64,000 nt of DNA from Notamacropus eugenii. Lineage: Eukaryota > Chordata > Mammalia > Diprotodontia > Macropodidae. The stretch lies in contig NC_092872.1 in assembly GCF_028372415.1 (NCBI RefSeq), forward strand, positions 93,712,075-93,776,074, in the 5' to 3' direction. The translations under genes and the position numbers were made by a program. Positions 10,797-20,690 of this stretch are shown in pieces (the first letter of the stretch is position 1; each line of letters starts with the position of its first letter). The notes below the pieces were generated by a model. That model saw nothing but the letters and a program-made list of their open reading frames with translations, was not told the origin of the DNA and did no database searches.

Positions 10797-11330
10797 ACAA
10801 GTGTTTAAAAAGTTTGAGAGACATTAATTTCTCACTATCCATATAGGGATACTATGACATTTAAAAGGTTTGAGAGACATGATATCTGGGTAATTAATAA
10901 TTTTATTAGTAATGCTAGCATATTGTCAATAAAGTGAAACAGTGACACTCTTGAATGCCAAAGGCCAGTTGTGGCACTGGGTTCACAGTTTATATGCCCT
11001 TGGAAGATTAGGTGTTCCTGTAGGTTCCTGCAGTCAACTCTGATTGGTTAACAATTAATGAGAACGAATATTACAAGGAGAGGTGGATCTATTCCTGGGG
11101 GAGGAGCAGAGGTATAACTTTGAACATGTACTTCCAAACTACCTCCAGCTTTGGGGAAAGCTGGACAAAGAACTTATATCCCCCACCCAAGCCTGAACAG
11201 AAGACAAGGGGCTAGGAGTTTTACCTTAGATTAAATTCCTTCTAGGGTTGGGTGGGGTAGCAACACATACGGTGGGGAGAATGTTGATCCTATCTGCTAT
11301 CATCAGTCCTGTCCTTCATAGGTTAAGCCT
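10797..11330 (-). mobile_element. LTR-like fossil, probably a solo LTR
   Basis: Read on the minus strand, a CCAAT motif (aaccaatcag near 11050-11041) is followed by a TATA box (catataaa near 10998-10991) and a polyadenylation signal (aataaa near 10908-10903). That is the order expected in an LTR. No internal retroviral region adjoins it. A short motif (aaaagtttgagagacat) occurs twice, near 10808 and 10865. The ends are not sharply defined and the family is not named. Confidence 0.45.
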
Positions 11331-11640
11331 TGACATGAGGACTTTAGAAAAAAGGAGAGCTCTGGATCTCCCCAAATCATTGGTTATTAAAAATAATTTC
11401 TCTCATATATTTGTTATATAAAGAAATATAAGTAAATATATTTGTATATATATATACATATTTGATAAGATGTAATTTATATGTAACAGAATAGGTTTAT
11501 GTATCATATTAAAATTTTATATTGCTATAATATTATAGTAATGTAAAAACAAAAATATTACACATATATTCTCAAGGTGTTGGTAGAGGCTTGAGAAGTC
11601 ATCAGAATAGGAAACTCCTGGTATGGAAATTCACTCCATT
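11331..11640. other. AT-rich spacer
   Basis: It is dominated by tata/aaat stretches (11395-11570), with no element recognised. Confidence 0.5.
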
Positions 11641-11910
11641 AATGCAAATCTGTAACTCCTAATCTTAAAGAGTTGCCTGGGGGCACTGAGAGGCTACATG
11701 GATGCCCAAGCTCACACAGCCAGTATATCAAAGGCAGAATTGGAAACAATTCTTTCTGACTCCAAATCTATCTTTCTGTTCAGTATTCTTGCTGCCTCTC
11801 AGTATAACTATTATTTTCCTCAGTTTATAGGTCACAAAACCTATAGATCACGAAACCGAGGTACGGTCAAAGTGACTTGCTCCAAATCATAGGAATGGAA
11901 TTTGAATCCA
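11640..11910 (-). mobile_element. Two worn antisense MIR pieces
   Basis: The first is ggatgcccaagctcacacag, then aaggcagaattggaaacaat and ttctgactccaaatc. The second is cagtttataggtcacaaaac, then aaaccgaggtacggtcaaag and tgacttgctccaaatcatag. Both follow antisense MIR order. Confidence 0.5.
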
Positions 11911-11984
11911 TCTAAATTTAGAGCTCTTACTACAATTCCTCTTTGAAAGAGGTAAATTAGAAAGAAAAATGAGTGCTCTAATAG

Positions 11985-12062
11985 AAGAAAACAAGCATTT
12001 ATTAAGTGCCTACTATATATCAGGCACTGCGCTAAGTACTTTACAAATATATCTCATTTGAA
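11985..12062 (+). mobile_element. Ancient 'tttattaagtgcctactat' repeat
   Basis: It contains aacaagcatttattaagtgc, ctactatatatcaggcactg and cgctaagtactttac. Confidence 0.6.
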
Positions 12063-12186
12063 AATATTTGGTAATCTAGGTTAATTTTCACTCATTTGGA
12101 GGAGGAATGAATCTAAAAAGATCCAATATAATTCCTAGAATGTCATTTCTCTTTGTATCTCCCAATATTAATTGTGTTCATCCTTC

Positions 12187-12486
12187 CTTGTCGAAGAAAA
12201 CCATGACATCACAGAAGTAATGACATGACTTGCACTTGGCTTTGTTTTGAGTGAGGGAGGGCTGTACAGGTCACCAGCCTCACTTCTCCTCCAGAACCAT
12301 CTGAATCCAGTGACCAGATATTTATCAGGATGACTGGGAGATGACCCAGGATGAGGCAGTTGGGGTTAAGTGACTTACCCAAGGTCACACAGCTAATGAG
12401 GGTCAAGTGTCTGAGGTGAGATTTGAACTCAGGTCCTCCTGACTCCTGCACTGCTGCTCTATCCACTGCACCACCTAGCTGTCCCT
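12187..12486 (-). mobile_element. Composite SINE: WSINE1-type head plus LINE-derived 3' end
   Basis: Read on the minus strand, it opens gggacagctaggtggtgcag, tggatagagcagcagtgc, aggaggacctgagttcaaat, then the CORE (gctgtgtgaccttgggtaag). It then passes into a body (catcctgataaatatctggt, cactggattcagatggttct, gaggctggtgacctgtacag) and a tail (catgacttgc.. read backwards) ending ttcgacaaggaagga. The head is shared with other SINEs here. The tail is shared with the antisense LINE at 30018-31600. It is the only copy in the window with head, body and tail together. Confidence 0.75.
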
Positions 12487-12622
12487 AGGTCATTCTGGGT
12501 CTTCTCCAGTCCTCCTGATGAATATCTGGTCACTGGATTCAGACGGCTCTGGAGGAGAACTGAGGCTGGTGACCAGAGCAGCCCTCCCTCCCTCAAAACA
12601 AAGTCAAGTGAAAGTCATTTCC
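12487..12622 (+). mobile_element. Body of the same SINE, opposite orientation
   Basis: It starts right where the previous copy ends and repeats the body in the other direction (gatgaatatctggtcactgg, gaggctggtgaccagagcag, ccctccctccctcaaaacaa). It has neither head nor tail. Confidence 0.75.
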
Positions 12623-12879
12623 AATATTAATAGCCCTTATCACAAGGAATTCTGATTCACTAAGCCTTCTGTGGTTTCATGAACTCAGATGAGAGATTCA
12701 ATGTTGATTCTACAGTAGCATAACTAGAAGTTTGAGATGAAAGAACTTTAAGGTCTCTTCAGCTTCTGATCCCTCAGGGGCAGGGTAAGGAGGGAGAAGA
12801 AAGGCCAACAGACGATCTATGTCATTGCTACCCCATCCCATCGTTGAAATGACTCAGAGAAGGAACTTCTGCAGCCTCA

Positions 12880-13230
12880 GTTGAGTTCAATTTCAAACAG
12901 AGGGTTACATTTGGAGTCAGAATACCTGTACTCAAATCCTGATTCTATCACTTCTACCAATGTGGTAGGAGACAAGTCTTTGAACTTCTGAGGGCTGTTT
13001 CCTCAATTGTGGCATAAGAGAGTTGGACTAGATTCAATCAACAATAAAGAAGCATACATTAATTGCCTACTGTGTGCCAAGTACTTTCTATAAAGAAAGG
13101 CAAAAGCCAATTCTTGTTCTCACAGCGTTCGCGGAATAGGGGAGACAATGGGTAAACAATTACATACAAACAAGGTATAGACAGAATACTCAGCAGAGAG
13201 AAAGCATTAACATCATAGGGACCAGGAAAG
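12880..13230 (+). mobile_element. MIR fused to ancient repeat, copy 1 of a local duplication
   Basis: A sense MIR (agagggttacatttggagtc ... gttggactagattc) joins the 'cctactgtgtgcc' repeat (gcatacattaattgcc, ctttctataaagaaaggcaa, gggagacaatgggtaaacaa). The same join with the same internal shortening recurs at about 14295-14540. Confidence 0.75.
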
Positions 13231-13834
13231 GGTTCTTGTGCAAAGTAAGTTTTTATCTAGGATTTCTCAGTCTGAATCTATGATCCTTTGTAATCTGGAA
13301 GCTATTTCTTGAATCTAACAGTTCCTTTTATCCACTATATAGATGCATTCTCTTACAATCTGTCTTCAGTGGCGATGTATACAGATGGCTATGTGGAGCA
13401 TTACCTGCCCACAGGACCTCCCAATGGCACTTACCTTTCTTTCTGCCCAATGAGTCTGAAGCTAAAACAGATGGTGACCAAAATGAAATCATTTGCACAG
13501 GTGAATGGAGGAACAATATTCCTCCATGTAGAACATGATTCTAGCCATGTGAAATTGGAATAAAGGAAACCCAATCACAGAAGAAAGGGAAGTTAGATTC
13601 ATGACTTATTCAGATTACTTTAAGTTCTATCTCTCATAGTGGCCTACAGAGACAGATTACAAAGTGTTTCATGACAACAATCTCACACCCCAAATATCCC
13701 TAACTTCCCATAAAAAGTATAAAAGCAACATTATGCATTGGTCATTCACAAGTTGATCTGTCTTTTGTGAGACAACATATCTCAACTAGTGTTATCTCTG
13801 GGGATTTAGGAACAATTTCTATAAGTTTATGTCA
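13231..13834. other. Unassigned DNA
   Basis: An open frame of 84 codons (13309-13563) has no recognisable homology and no splice context. A TATA-like run (aaaaagtataaaagc) sits near 13710. Nothing else is recognised. Confidence 0.35.
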
Positions 13835-14215
13835 TATCACATCAATAAGCTCTTATTTTGTGCCAGGCATTCTGCAAGGTGCTAGGGATATCAAAACAAG
13901 CAAAAAGAAAGACAGTTCCCGTCCTTTAAGAGCCTACATTCTAATGGGGGAATGACAATAAATGAAAAGAAGCTAAAAGGAGGGGAGAAAAATTTACCTG
14001 ATGGGGGAGACATCCCTGAAATAAAGGTTCTAAGAAGAAATGACCAATCAGAGAAGGGGTCCCAGGACCAAACTATCTTCTAGGATGAGAAGTGTGCTGG
14101 AACACAGTAGACGAGGCAACCTCTAGAATGAGAAGTGTAATGGAGCATGGTGGAGAAAGAGGTCTGGTGACCTAGGAGCAGGACCCAAAAAGGAATAGAG
14201 TGAAGTCAGACTTAA
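13835..14215 (+). mobile_element. Ancient repeat with short tandem duplication
   Basis: It reads aataagctcttattttgtgc, caggcattctgcaaggtgct, agcctacattctaatggggg, then a purine-rich body. A motif near 14080 (tctaggatgagaagtgt) recurs near 14121 with a few changes. It resembles 19975-20460 in order and composition. Confidence 0.55.
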
Positions 14216-14294
14216 ATACTTTAGTTAAAGCAAAACAAAACAATTTGTTTCTCTCCATACATGATATGTTACTTCCTATCCACCATGCCCATGA

Positions 14295-14540
14295 TGTTCC
14301 CTTCCATCATGTGACAGTGGGCAAATCTTTGCACCTCTGAGGTCTGTTTCCTCAATGGTGAAGTAAGAAGAGTTGGACTAGATTCAGTCAACAGTCAACA
14401 AGCATATATTAAGTGACTACTATGTGCCAACCACTTTCTATAAAGAAAGACAAAAGACAGTTCTTGTTCTTATGCCATTTGCATAGTAAGGGAGACAATG
14501 GGCAGACAGCTATGCACCAACAAGGTATAGACAGAATACA
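14295..14540 (+). repeat. MIR plus ancient repeat, copy 2 of a local duplication
   Basis: It matches 12945-13198 across both the MIR part and the repeat part (agttggactagattcagtca, ctttctataaagaaagacaa, gggagacaatgggcagacag, caaggtatagacagaata), offset by about 1.35 kb. Confidence 0.8.
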
Positions 14541-14559
14541 CCCCCAGGTTATCCTGTAG

Positions 14560-14705
14560 TTATTCTTACTCTTTTCTGTATATATTATATGTGTGCATGT
14601 TCTCTCTCCTGATACAAATAAGGTCTTGAAGGGAAGGACTGTTCTATTTTTGTTTGTATCTCTACTACTTAGTGCTGAATCAATAGTTGTTGATGTATTC
14701 ATCGA
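14560..14705 (+). mobile_element. L2 3' end
   Basis: It contains aggtcttgaagggaaggact, gttctatttttgtttgtatc and tctactacttagtgctgaat, in L2 tail order. Confidence 0.6.
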
Positions 14706-14714
14706 TCAACCTGA

Positions 14715-14930
14715 AAAACTGTTCAATTCAAACTCTTCGTTTTATAGATAAGGAAACGGAGGCCTAGAAAAATCTTCATACAATCAGAGGATTTACAGCT
14801 AGAAGGAACTCAGAGTTCTAGTCTAACCCTCTCATTTTACAGATGAGGAAACTGAGTCATAGGGTAACTTGTCCACAGTCATTGGTAATAAGCAAAGCTA
14901 GGCTAAAAATCAGATGCTTTGATTCCAAAT
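14715..14930 (-). mobile_element. Two overlapping antisense MIR pieces
   Basis: tttatagataaggaaacgga at 14740, then a second start (atttacagctagaaggaact) with cattttacagatgaggaaac, gaaactgagtcatagggtaa and a worn 3' half. Confidence 0.7.
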
Positions 14931-15179
14931 TTGAAGTTCAGGGACCAGGTGAGCCTGTCTCACACCCATTCCAGACTTGGGTCTCCTCTACTGAATCCTC
15001 TGGGTTCCTTCCTGCCCGCTTCCCCCCATGTGGATCTAACCAAGAAAATGCTAAAGATGAGCCTTTTCTCTGATTCAGTTGCAGACCCTAATGAAATGGT
15101 AACTCACTCTCACCCAAAATAGGCTTCCTTCCCCCACCCCCCAGAGGGCTACATTTCTAGCTCTCCTAAGACGATAGAG

Positions 15180-15585
15180 TCAGAAAAATGAAGTTTTTAT
15201 GCAGCATAACAATGTTACCCATGGCATCCTCTATTTAGAATGTTAATTCTATACCTTAGAAACTACCTGAAAGTCCCAGAGCTCCAGTGAATCATCCTTC
15301 CTCACCAGCCTGTTATTCCTGCAGCACTTCATAAATAATTACTTTCTAACAAGGACCTTGATGATGAAGGTGCACTTTAAGATTATCCAGCCAAGGGAAG
15401 GAAATGCGAGCATTTTGTGTCAGTTTGTGAAATAAACGCTAGCTTTTCCTCATTGTATGGTGAGGAGGGGGAGCAACTTGGCTAATTATTCTCATTATTA
15501 AAGCTGACAAAAACATCATTTGCATCCTCACTGGATCCTTCTCTGAATCTCTAAGGGACCCTTTTTTCTTCCTGTATTATATATG
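15180..15585. other. Repeat-free stretch, possible conserved non-coding DNA
   Basis: It has no repeat signature. It includes an octamer-like atttgcat near 15518 and several well-spaced taat motifs. Only its single-copy look supports this; conservation is untested. Confidence 0.3.
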
Positions 15586-15639
15586 AAGGTTCTGATCCCA
15601 AATGCTTCTGTTCACCTTGACATGCCTATCATTTCCCTC

Positions 15640-15815
15640 ATTCATTCCTTCATTCATTCCTTCTTTCTTTCACTCCATTCATTCACTCATTCATTTATTC
15701 AAGTACTTATTAATCATCTGCTATGTCCTGGGCACTCTGCTATGTACAAGAGATTTAACAGAAAAACAAAACAATTCCTGCATCCCTGAAACCCACATTC
15801 TGTTTGAGAGATGGG
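15640..15815 (+). mobile_element. (CATT)n-led ancient repeat
   Basis: An imperfect cattc/ttcatt run (15641-15705) leads into caagtacttattaatcatct, gctatgtcctgggcactctg and acccacattctgtttgag. Confidence 0.6.
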
Positions 15816-15964
15816 GGTGGTAGATGTATTATCCCTTATTGAGTATGACCTTGGTTAGTTGAATATCTCTTTTCCTTCATAGAAAACCAATCTCATAGAA
15901 AAAAAGAAAAACCCATATTTCTTGCCTCTCCTTCCTCCCTCCTCCCACTCACTTCTCAAACCTT

Positions 15965-16545
15965 TGCATTTTGGTTTCTAAGTAACTCAAACTGCCCTCT
16001 CCCATGTCACCAATGCTCTCATTGCCAAATCAGATGCTTCCCATCTCCCACAGGTCTTATCGGTTTTTGACCTCTCTATAGCAACTGATACTGTTAACCA
16101 CCCTTTTCTCTTTAGATACTCTTTCTTCTGTGGGTTTCTATGGCACTCTTGTCTCAGCTCTCTTCTTACTTAGCTGCTTTTCAGTGTTCTATGCTGAATC
16201 ATCATCCTTGTTCTCCCTGTGCCCAAATGTGGTTATACCTCAAGGTTCTGTCTTGTACCTCAAGGCTCTGTCTTGGGACCTTCTCTCTTCTCTGTCTCTC
16301 TCTCTTTTTCTCTTTTGGTTAGGCAATTGGATTTAAGTGACTTTCCCAGGGTCACACAGCTAGTAAGCATCAAGTGTCTGAGGCTAGATTTGAAGTCAGG
16401 TCCTCTGGACTCCAGGGCTGGTGCTCCATCCACTGTTCCATCTGTAGCCGCCCCCTTATTCACTCTAGCCTCATATATTGGACATGTCCAACATATCCAT
16501 AAACAGAATTCATTATTTTTCTACCTAAACCTACCCCTCCTAGTC
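15965..16545 (+). mobile_element. L2 LINE reverse-transcriptase relic
   Basis: Translation shows the L2 pattern TNALIAKSDASHL..LSVFDLSIATDTVNH (family consensus as I recall: LLDLSAAFDTVDH), then VPQGSVLGPSLFS, the RT block before the catalytic motif. A 20-base tandem duplication (cctcaaggttctgtcttg, then again with c) lies at 16239-16278 within that block. A WSINE1 copy sits inside at 16318-16447, after which L2 wording resumes (catgtccaacatatccat, acagaattcatta). Confidence 0.75.
16318..16447 (-). mobile_element. WSINE1-type SINE
   Basis: Read on the minus strand it is ggggcggctacag..ggaaca, gtggatggagcaccagccct, ggagtccagaggacctgact, cctcagacacttgatgct, gctgtgtgaccctgggaaag, ending ccaattgcctaac then an a/g-rich tail (aaaagagaaaaagagag). 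It has no RTE tail, which separates it from MAR1. Confidence 0.8.
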
Positions 16546-16638
16546 ATTGAACATACAAAGACAAAAATAGAGATAGTCCTTAACCCAAGTGAGCTTACAT
16601 TCTATTTGGCAGTGAAGGCCCAGGGAATTGTCTTAGAT

Positions 16639-16839
16639 CAGGAGTGGGGATCTGTGTCTCAAGGCCACATGTGACCCTCTAAGTCCTCAAGTGTAGCTCT
16701 TTGATTGAAGCGAAACTTCACAGGACAAATCCCCTGAACAAAAGGATTTGTTTTGTAAAACTTGGACGCAGTCAAAAGGCCACATCCAAGGATCTAGAAG
16801 GTCACATGTGGCCTTGAGGATGCAGGTCTCCCACCCCTC
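16639..16839. mobile_element. hAT-type MITE, about 200 bp
   Basis: The ends are inverted copies: caggagtggggatctg..tcaaggccacatgtg at the left, cacatgtggccttgagg..ctcccacccctc at the right. The middle is also near-symmetric (ggatttgttttgtaaaac). Flanking 8-base repeats (cttagatc at about 16632, cttaggtc at 16840) differ by one base, as expected for hAT. No transposase is present. Confidence 0.8.
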
Positions 16840-16929
16840 CTTAGGTCAGCTTAAAGGTTAAGTTACCTACTTAGGGTCGTACAACTAGTGAGTGCTATTG
16901 GTGGGTTTCGAACTCAGCTTCCTTCTGTC

Positions 16930-17340
16930 TTTTGTTGGACAAAAGCTCTTATTTAAATAGCAGTTTACAAAGTGTTTTCCTGAAAACATGCATTATCTTC
17001 ATTTTGCAGACGAGATGATTGAATTCTGAAGAGGTTTAGTGACATGACTTTCCCAGTGTCGCATGGCTTTGCACTTAGTCGTTTCAGTTATGTCCGACTC
17101 TTTGTAACCCCATTTGGTGTTTTCTTGGCAGGGATACTAGAATGGTTTGCCGTTTCCTTCTCTAGCTCATTTTACAGATAAGAAAACTGAGGCAAACAAG
17201 GTTAAGTGACTTGCTCAGGCTCACACAGTTAGGAAGTATATGAGACCAGATTTGAAATCATGCAGCAGTCTCCAAACCCAGGACTGTCTATGCCACCTAG
17301 CTTCCCTGTTGTATGGCTAATAAATGATCAAGTCTGGAAT
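16930..17340 (-). mobile_element. Antisense MIR interrupted by a MAR1 SINE
   Basis: The MIR reads aatagcagtttacaaagtgt, cattttgcagacgagatgat, agtgacatgactttcccagt. It is split at the atggct site and resumes at 17311. The interrupting MAR1 copy is listed separately. Confidence 0.65.
17069..17308 (-). mobile_element. MAR1-type SINE
   Basis: Antisense order: cacttagtcgtttcagttat, gtccgactctttgtaacccc, ggatactagaatggtttgcc, cattttacagataagaaaac, ggttaagtgacttgctcagg, tgccacctagcttccctg. Flanking repeats gtcgcatggctt (17058-17069) and gttgtatggcta (17308-17319) look like its target-site duplication. Confidence 0.88.
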
Positions 17341-17544
17341 CCTTTACAGTGATTTAGACCATGGTGCATACTTATACCAGAGTTACTTTGGGAGGGTGGC
17401 CTTGTGTAGCAATGAATAAGAAGAGACAGTGTAGAGGAAACAGTACCCTAAGAGTGACTTCCTTAAACATCCCCAGATATAAAACATCCCTGTCTCTCTA
17501 ATGTTCACTTTCTTGCAAGGAACTATTACATATAAGGAATGTGT

Positions 17545-17720
17545 AGACAGCTAGATTGTTCAGTTGATAAGAGTGCTGAGCTTGGAATCAGGATGATCTA
17601 GATTCAAATGCTGACCCTAGGCAACTCAATTTCTCTGGGCTTCTGTTTCTTCATCTGTAAGATGAAGAGGTTGGAGTAGTTGGTCTCTAATGTCCTGTCT
17701 GGTTCTAAGTCTATGGTCAT
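17545..17720 (+). mobile_element. MIR SINE
   Basis: It reads acagctagattgttcagttg, gagcttggaatcaggatgat, ctgtttcttcatctgtaaga, tggtctctaatgtcctgtct. Confidence 0.75.
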
Positions 17721-17929
17721 ATGCCCTAGAACTAGAGTTTTGGTTTCCAAATCACCCTTGAGCCTCTTACAAGTGAAGGAAGTGAGAGTAGGCCTTTTGT
17801 TTGTGAGTAGTACAACCAAGAGTCCTTGCATACTAGATTTAAGTTCTAGTCACTTCACAAATGTGTTTGAATCCTTCCACTGGCAGACAATTCTACATTC
17901 TTCCTCCACCCCCAAGAATTCAGAGTATT

Positions 17930-18140
17930 AAGATTGATTCATAGAAGGCCCTTATAAATACCATCTAGTCCAAAATACCATCTAGTCCAAAACCTTCATT
18001 TGGCTAACAGAGAAACCAAATCTCCGAAAGAGGAAGTAATTTCAGGGTCACATAATGAAAGTTAGTGTCAGCCAAGAGTAGAACCGAGGTTTCCTGACTC
18101 CCAGCTGGGTGTTTATTCCACCACACTAAGGTATTTGTTA
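17930..18140 (-). mobile_element. MIR-family SINE, antisense
   Basis: It contains cttataaataccatctagtc (the phrase taccatctagtccaaaa is doubled at about 17960-17993), aggtttcctgactcccagc and attccaccacactaagg. Confidence 0.65.
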
Positions 18141-18242
18141 CATGAATGGAAGAACTGCTCAGGGTCAGGATTTAAATCTAAATCTTGATTCCAAGCTCAG
18201 CACTCTATATACTACATGACCTAGCAAGCATTCATTAAGGGT

Positions 18243-18440
18243 CTAACTATATCTAGAAGACCATCTCCAATCACCTTGATCTATATCTTGCCACTGGACC
18301 CAGATGGCCTTGGAGATGAAAGTGAGGCTGGTGACTTTACACAGTCCTTCCTCACTTAAATCCAATTCACTTGCAAGTCATGGCATCACCTCCCTGATGC
18401 CATGGTCCTCTTTGAGAACAAAGGACAAATAACAGCATTT
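18243..18440 (+). mobile_element. Body and tail of the LINE-tailed SINE
   Basis: It reads gaccatctccaatcaccttg, atctatatcttgccactgga, gaggctggtgactttacaca, gcaagtcatggcatcacctc, ggtcctctttgagaacaaag, gacaaataacagc. It lacks a head. The tail matches the end of the LINE at 30018-31600. Confidence 0.75.
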
Positions 18441-19440
18441 CTGGCTCCCAACAAGAGTATCATGAGTCTAGTCTTAACTTCCTCTGAATTAGAAATCTTC
18501 TTCTTTGCTTTTCTTTCACCTCTTAATCACTTCCAGCTTGTTTAAAAAGTGGTCAGAGGCATCACCACACAATCTGAGAGGTCCTGGGGACCTCTCAGTT
18601 TGTTTTCCTGGCAATAGCTACTTCTTTCAGAATTTTTTAAGAGAAGAAAAGCACCAGTTTAATGGTAAGTGCTTGATTTTGTAAAAAAAAAGTTTGTACA
18701 GTCTCAATATGGATGTGGTCTGATCTTCTACCCCTAGGTCAAAGTTTCCTCTTCCTTCTTTCCCATCATCTCCTTTCCAGGACTATCGGCAAACAATCCC
18801 CAATCTCCCAGGAGTCCCCATTCAAAAAAAATTCGTTTCTGGCAGATTCTGGGCGGTTGATAAATTCAAGTCAAGGATACATATAATTTCACTTTTCAGG
18901 GACTGAAGAAGCTGATTCTTGCCCTTGTTTATTTTTCAGTCGCTGTTGTTCCCATCAATGAGATCTTTTGTGAGGCTCTCAATTCTTTTTCTTCTTCAAA
19001 GAAGAGTGACAATTTTGTTTTTTAAATTGCAGGTTAATTTCCTGCCAACACAACTCATTTCCGTGGCGTGCCAACTATAGAACACATCTGCAAATGGATG
19101 TCTCTCCGAACTCCCCATTAGCATCCTTGGATCAGTCTCTTCCTGCTTTCTACAGAGCACCTGTAGAGAGAAAGGAGAGAACTCCTATACCAGGGCCTAG
19201 CTCTTTTATGTAACAGGTGGAGGAATGCCAGGTAAGTCTTGAGGCTGTGGATTATCATTGGCAATTGGAGGCTTGGTGAAAGGTGTGGGAAGTATAAACT
19301 TTGCAACCAGTTGGGTCCCCACCAGAGGATAGGTAACCCATAGTACTATTAAGTGACACCCAAGGTAGAGGGATGGAGATAGAATGAACAAAAAAGACAA
19401 TTATTGATGTAGGTTCAAGTATGCCTAGTTTCTTATATTG
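18440..19440. other. Repeat-poor stretch with two splice-flanked intervals
   Basis: No repeat family is recognised over about 1 kb. Two short intervals (18631-18664 and 19156-19231) lie between good acceptor and donor sequences on the + strand. Neither gives a long open frame. An unannotated non-coding transcript and plain chance are both possible. Confidence 0.3.
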
Positions 19441-19544
19441 TCATCAAGCAAAATAAAATTATCTTTTTTTATCAGAACTCATGAAGCACTTTTCTTAGCA
19501 TCTCATAAAATTGAGATATTTTAGTTTGCATTACAGCTATTTAT

Positions 19545-19632
19545 GTGAAGACAACAAGCATTTATGAAGCATTTACTGATATGCTAAGTGCTAGAATTAC
19601 AAAGAAAGGAATACCCTCACAGAGTTCACCCC
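19545..19632 (+). mobile_element. Ancient 'gcatttatgaagcattta' repeat
   Basis: It reads acaacaagcatttatgaagc, gatatgctaagtgctagaat, taccctcacagagttcac, and is followed by a short tg run. Confidence 0.5.
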
Positions 19633-19974
19633 CGTGTGTGTGTGTTTGTGTATGTGCGTGTATCTTCCTCCCATCTTCTAAATCAGTGAGACAAAATGAA
19701 AGAAAGAAATGAAGCTACTGAACCTATATTAGGATCCCTATGGTTGCATATTGACTTAGAAAAACACTTATTAATATTTTGTCTATATTCTACTGTATTT
19801 TTATTTATTTTGTTATATGTTTCCCAATTACATTTTCATCTGGCTGCAGACACTTAACCGTTTTGCAGCTCCAGGCCATGTGTTTGATACCCCTGTCCTA
19901 GATTATAAAGTCTGCATTAAGGGCTATCTATTTTGTATGTCTTTGTATTCTCTCCATAATAGGAAGGGTAGAGA

Positions 19975-20460
19975 ACAGCAAGTATTTAAGTGCTTGTTAC
20001 GTGTCAGGCCCCTGGCTATGGGCTGGTGACTCCAGTCCATGGAGCCTCTGCCTTCACGGACCTTGCATTTTATTCAATAAGCTAACATCCAAAAAGGAAC
20101 TGAAAAGTGAATGAGGAGGGGAGGGGAGAAGAAGATATCAGGGACTGGAGCATGGTTTTAAAGTTCGAAGAAAGTCAGGAACAGGACTAGGAGGAGAATG
20201 AAGGCAGGTCAAGCTTGACCTCTCCACAAAATGGAAGATCCAGGAGGAATCACCAATAGGAGCAGGCTGGAGAGGAATATTCCATGCTGAATGGGTTGAG
20301 ATGGGCTGGGAGGTTGTTTCAGGATGAGAATGTCTAAGACACTGAGGAAAATTCCAGGATGAGCCAGCAAGTAGAGAGACCATAGTTTTGAAGTCCAGAG
20401 GAAATCAGGAGCATGATCAGAAGAGGGAATAGTGATAACAGTGAGGGGAAAAGAGATACT
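19975..20460 (+). mobile_element. Ancient repeat with internal duplication
   Basis: It opens agcaagtatttaagtgcttg, ttacgtgtcaggcccctgg. A block near 20145 (gcatggttttaaagttcgaa) recurs near 20380 in worn form (accatagttttgaagtccag), each followed by gaaagtcagga/gaaatcagga. It is related to 13835-14215. Confidence 0.5.
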
Positions 20461-20504
20461 TAATACATTTTTGATGGATTAGGCCCAGTCAGGTTTATGT
20501 CATT

Positions 20505-20690
20505 ATGCTTGTAGTCAGAAGACCAGTTCAAATGTTCCTATCACCGTGACTTTGAACAACGTATTGTATTTAACTTATCTAAACTTCATTTGTCTCAGCG
20601 GTTAAATAAAAATACCATCTCCCCTTCTGGGGTATATTGTTAAGGAAATTTCTTCTTTAGCCTCAAAGCAATATGTAAACACGTAATGCA
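20505..20690 (+). mobile_element. MIR/THER1 SINE, worn
   Basis: It reads agtcagaagaccagttcaaa, gtgactttgaacaacgtatt, acttcatttgtctcagcggt, cctcaaagcaatatgtaaac. Confidence 0.55.

Noticed and set aside
13309-13563. 84-codon frame that looks protein-like
   Set aside because: No homology is recognised, there is no splice or promoter context, and the length is within chance expectation.
16219-16674. 151-codon open frame
   Set aside because: It strings together an L2 RT remnant, a WSINE1 SINE and an ancient repeat; the PQGSVLGP match is to L2.
19825-19900. hAT-like end (ccaggccatgtgtttgatac)
   Set aside because: Only one end is visible and no partner terminal repeat or target duplication was found.
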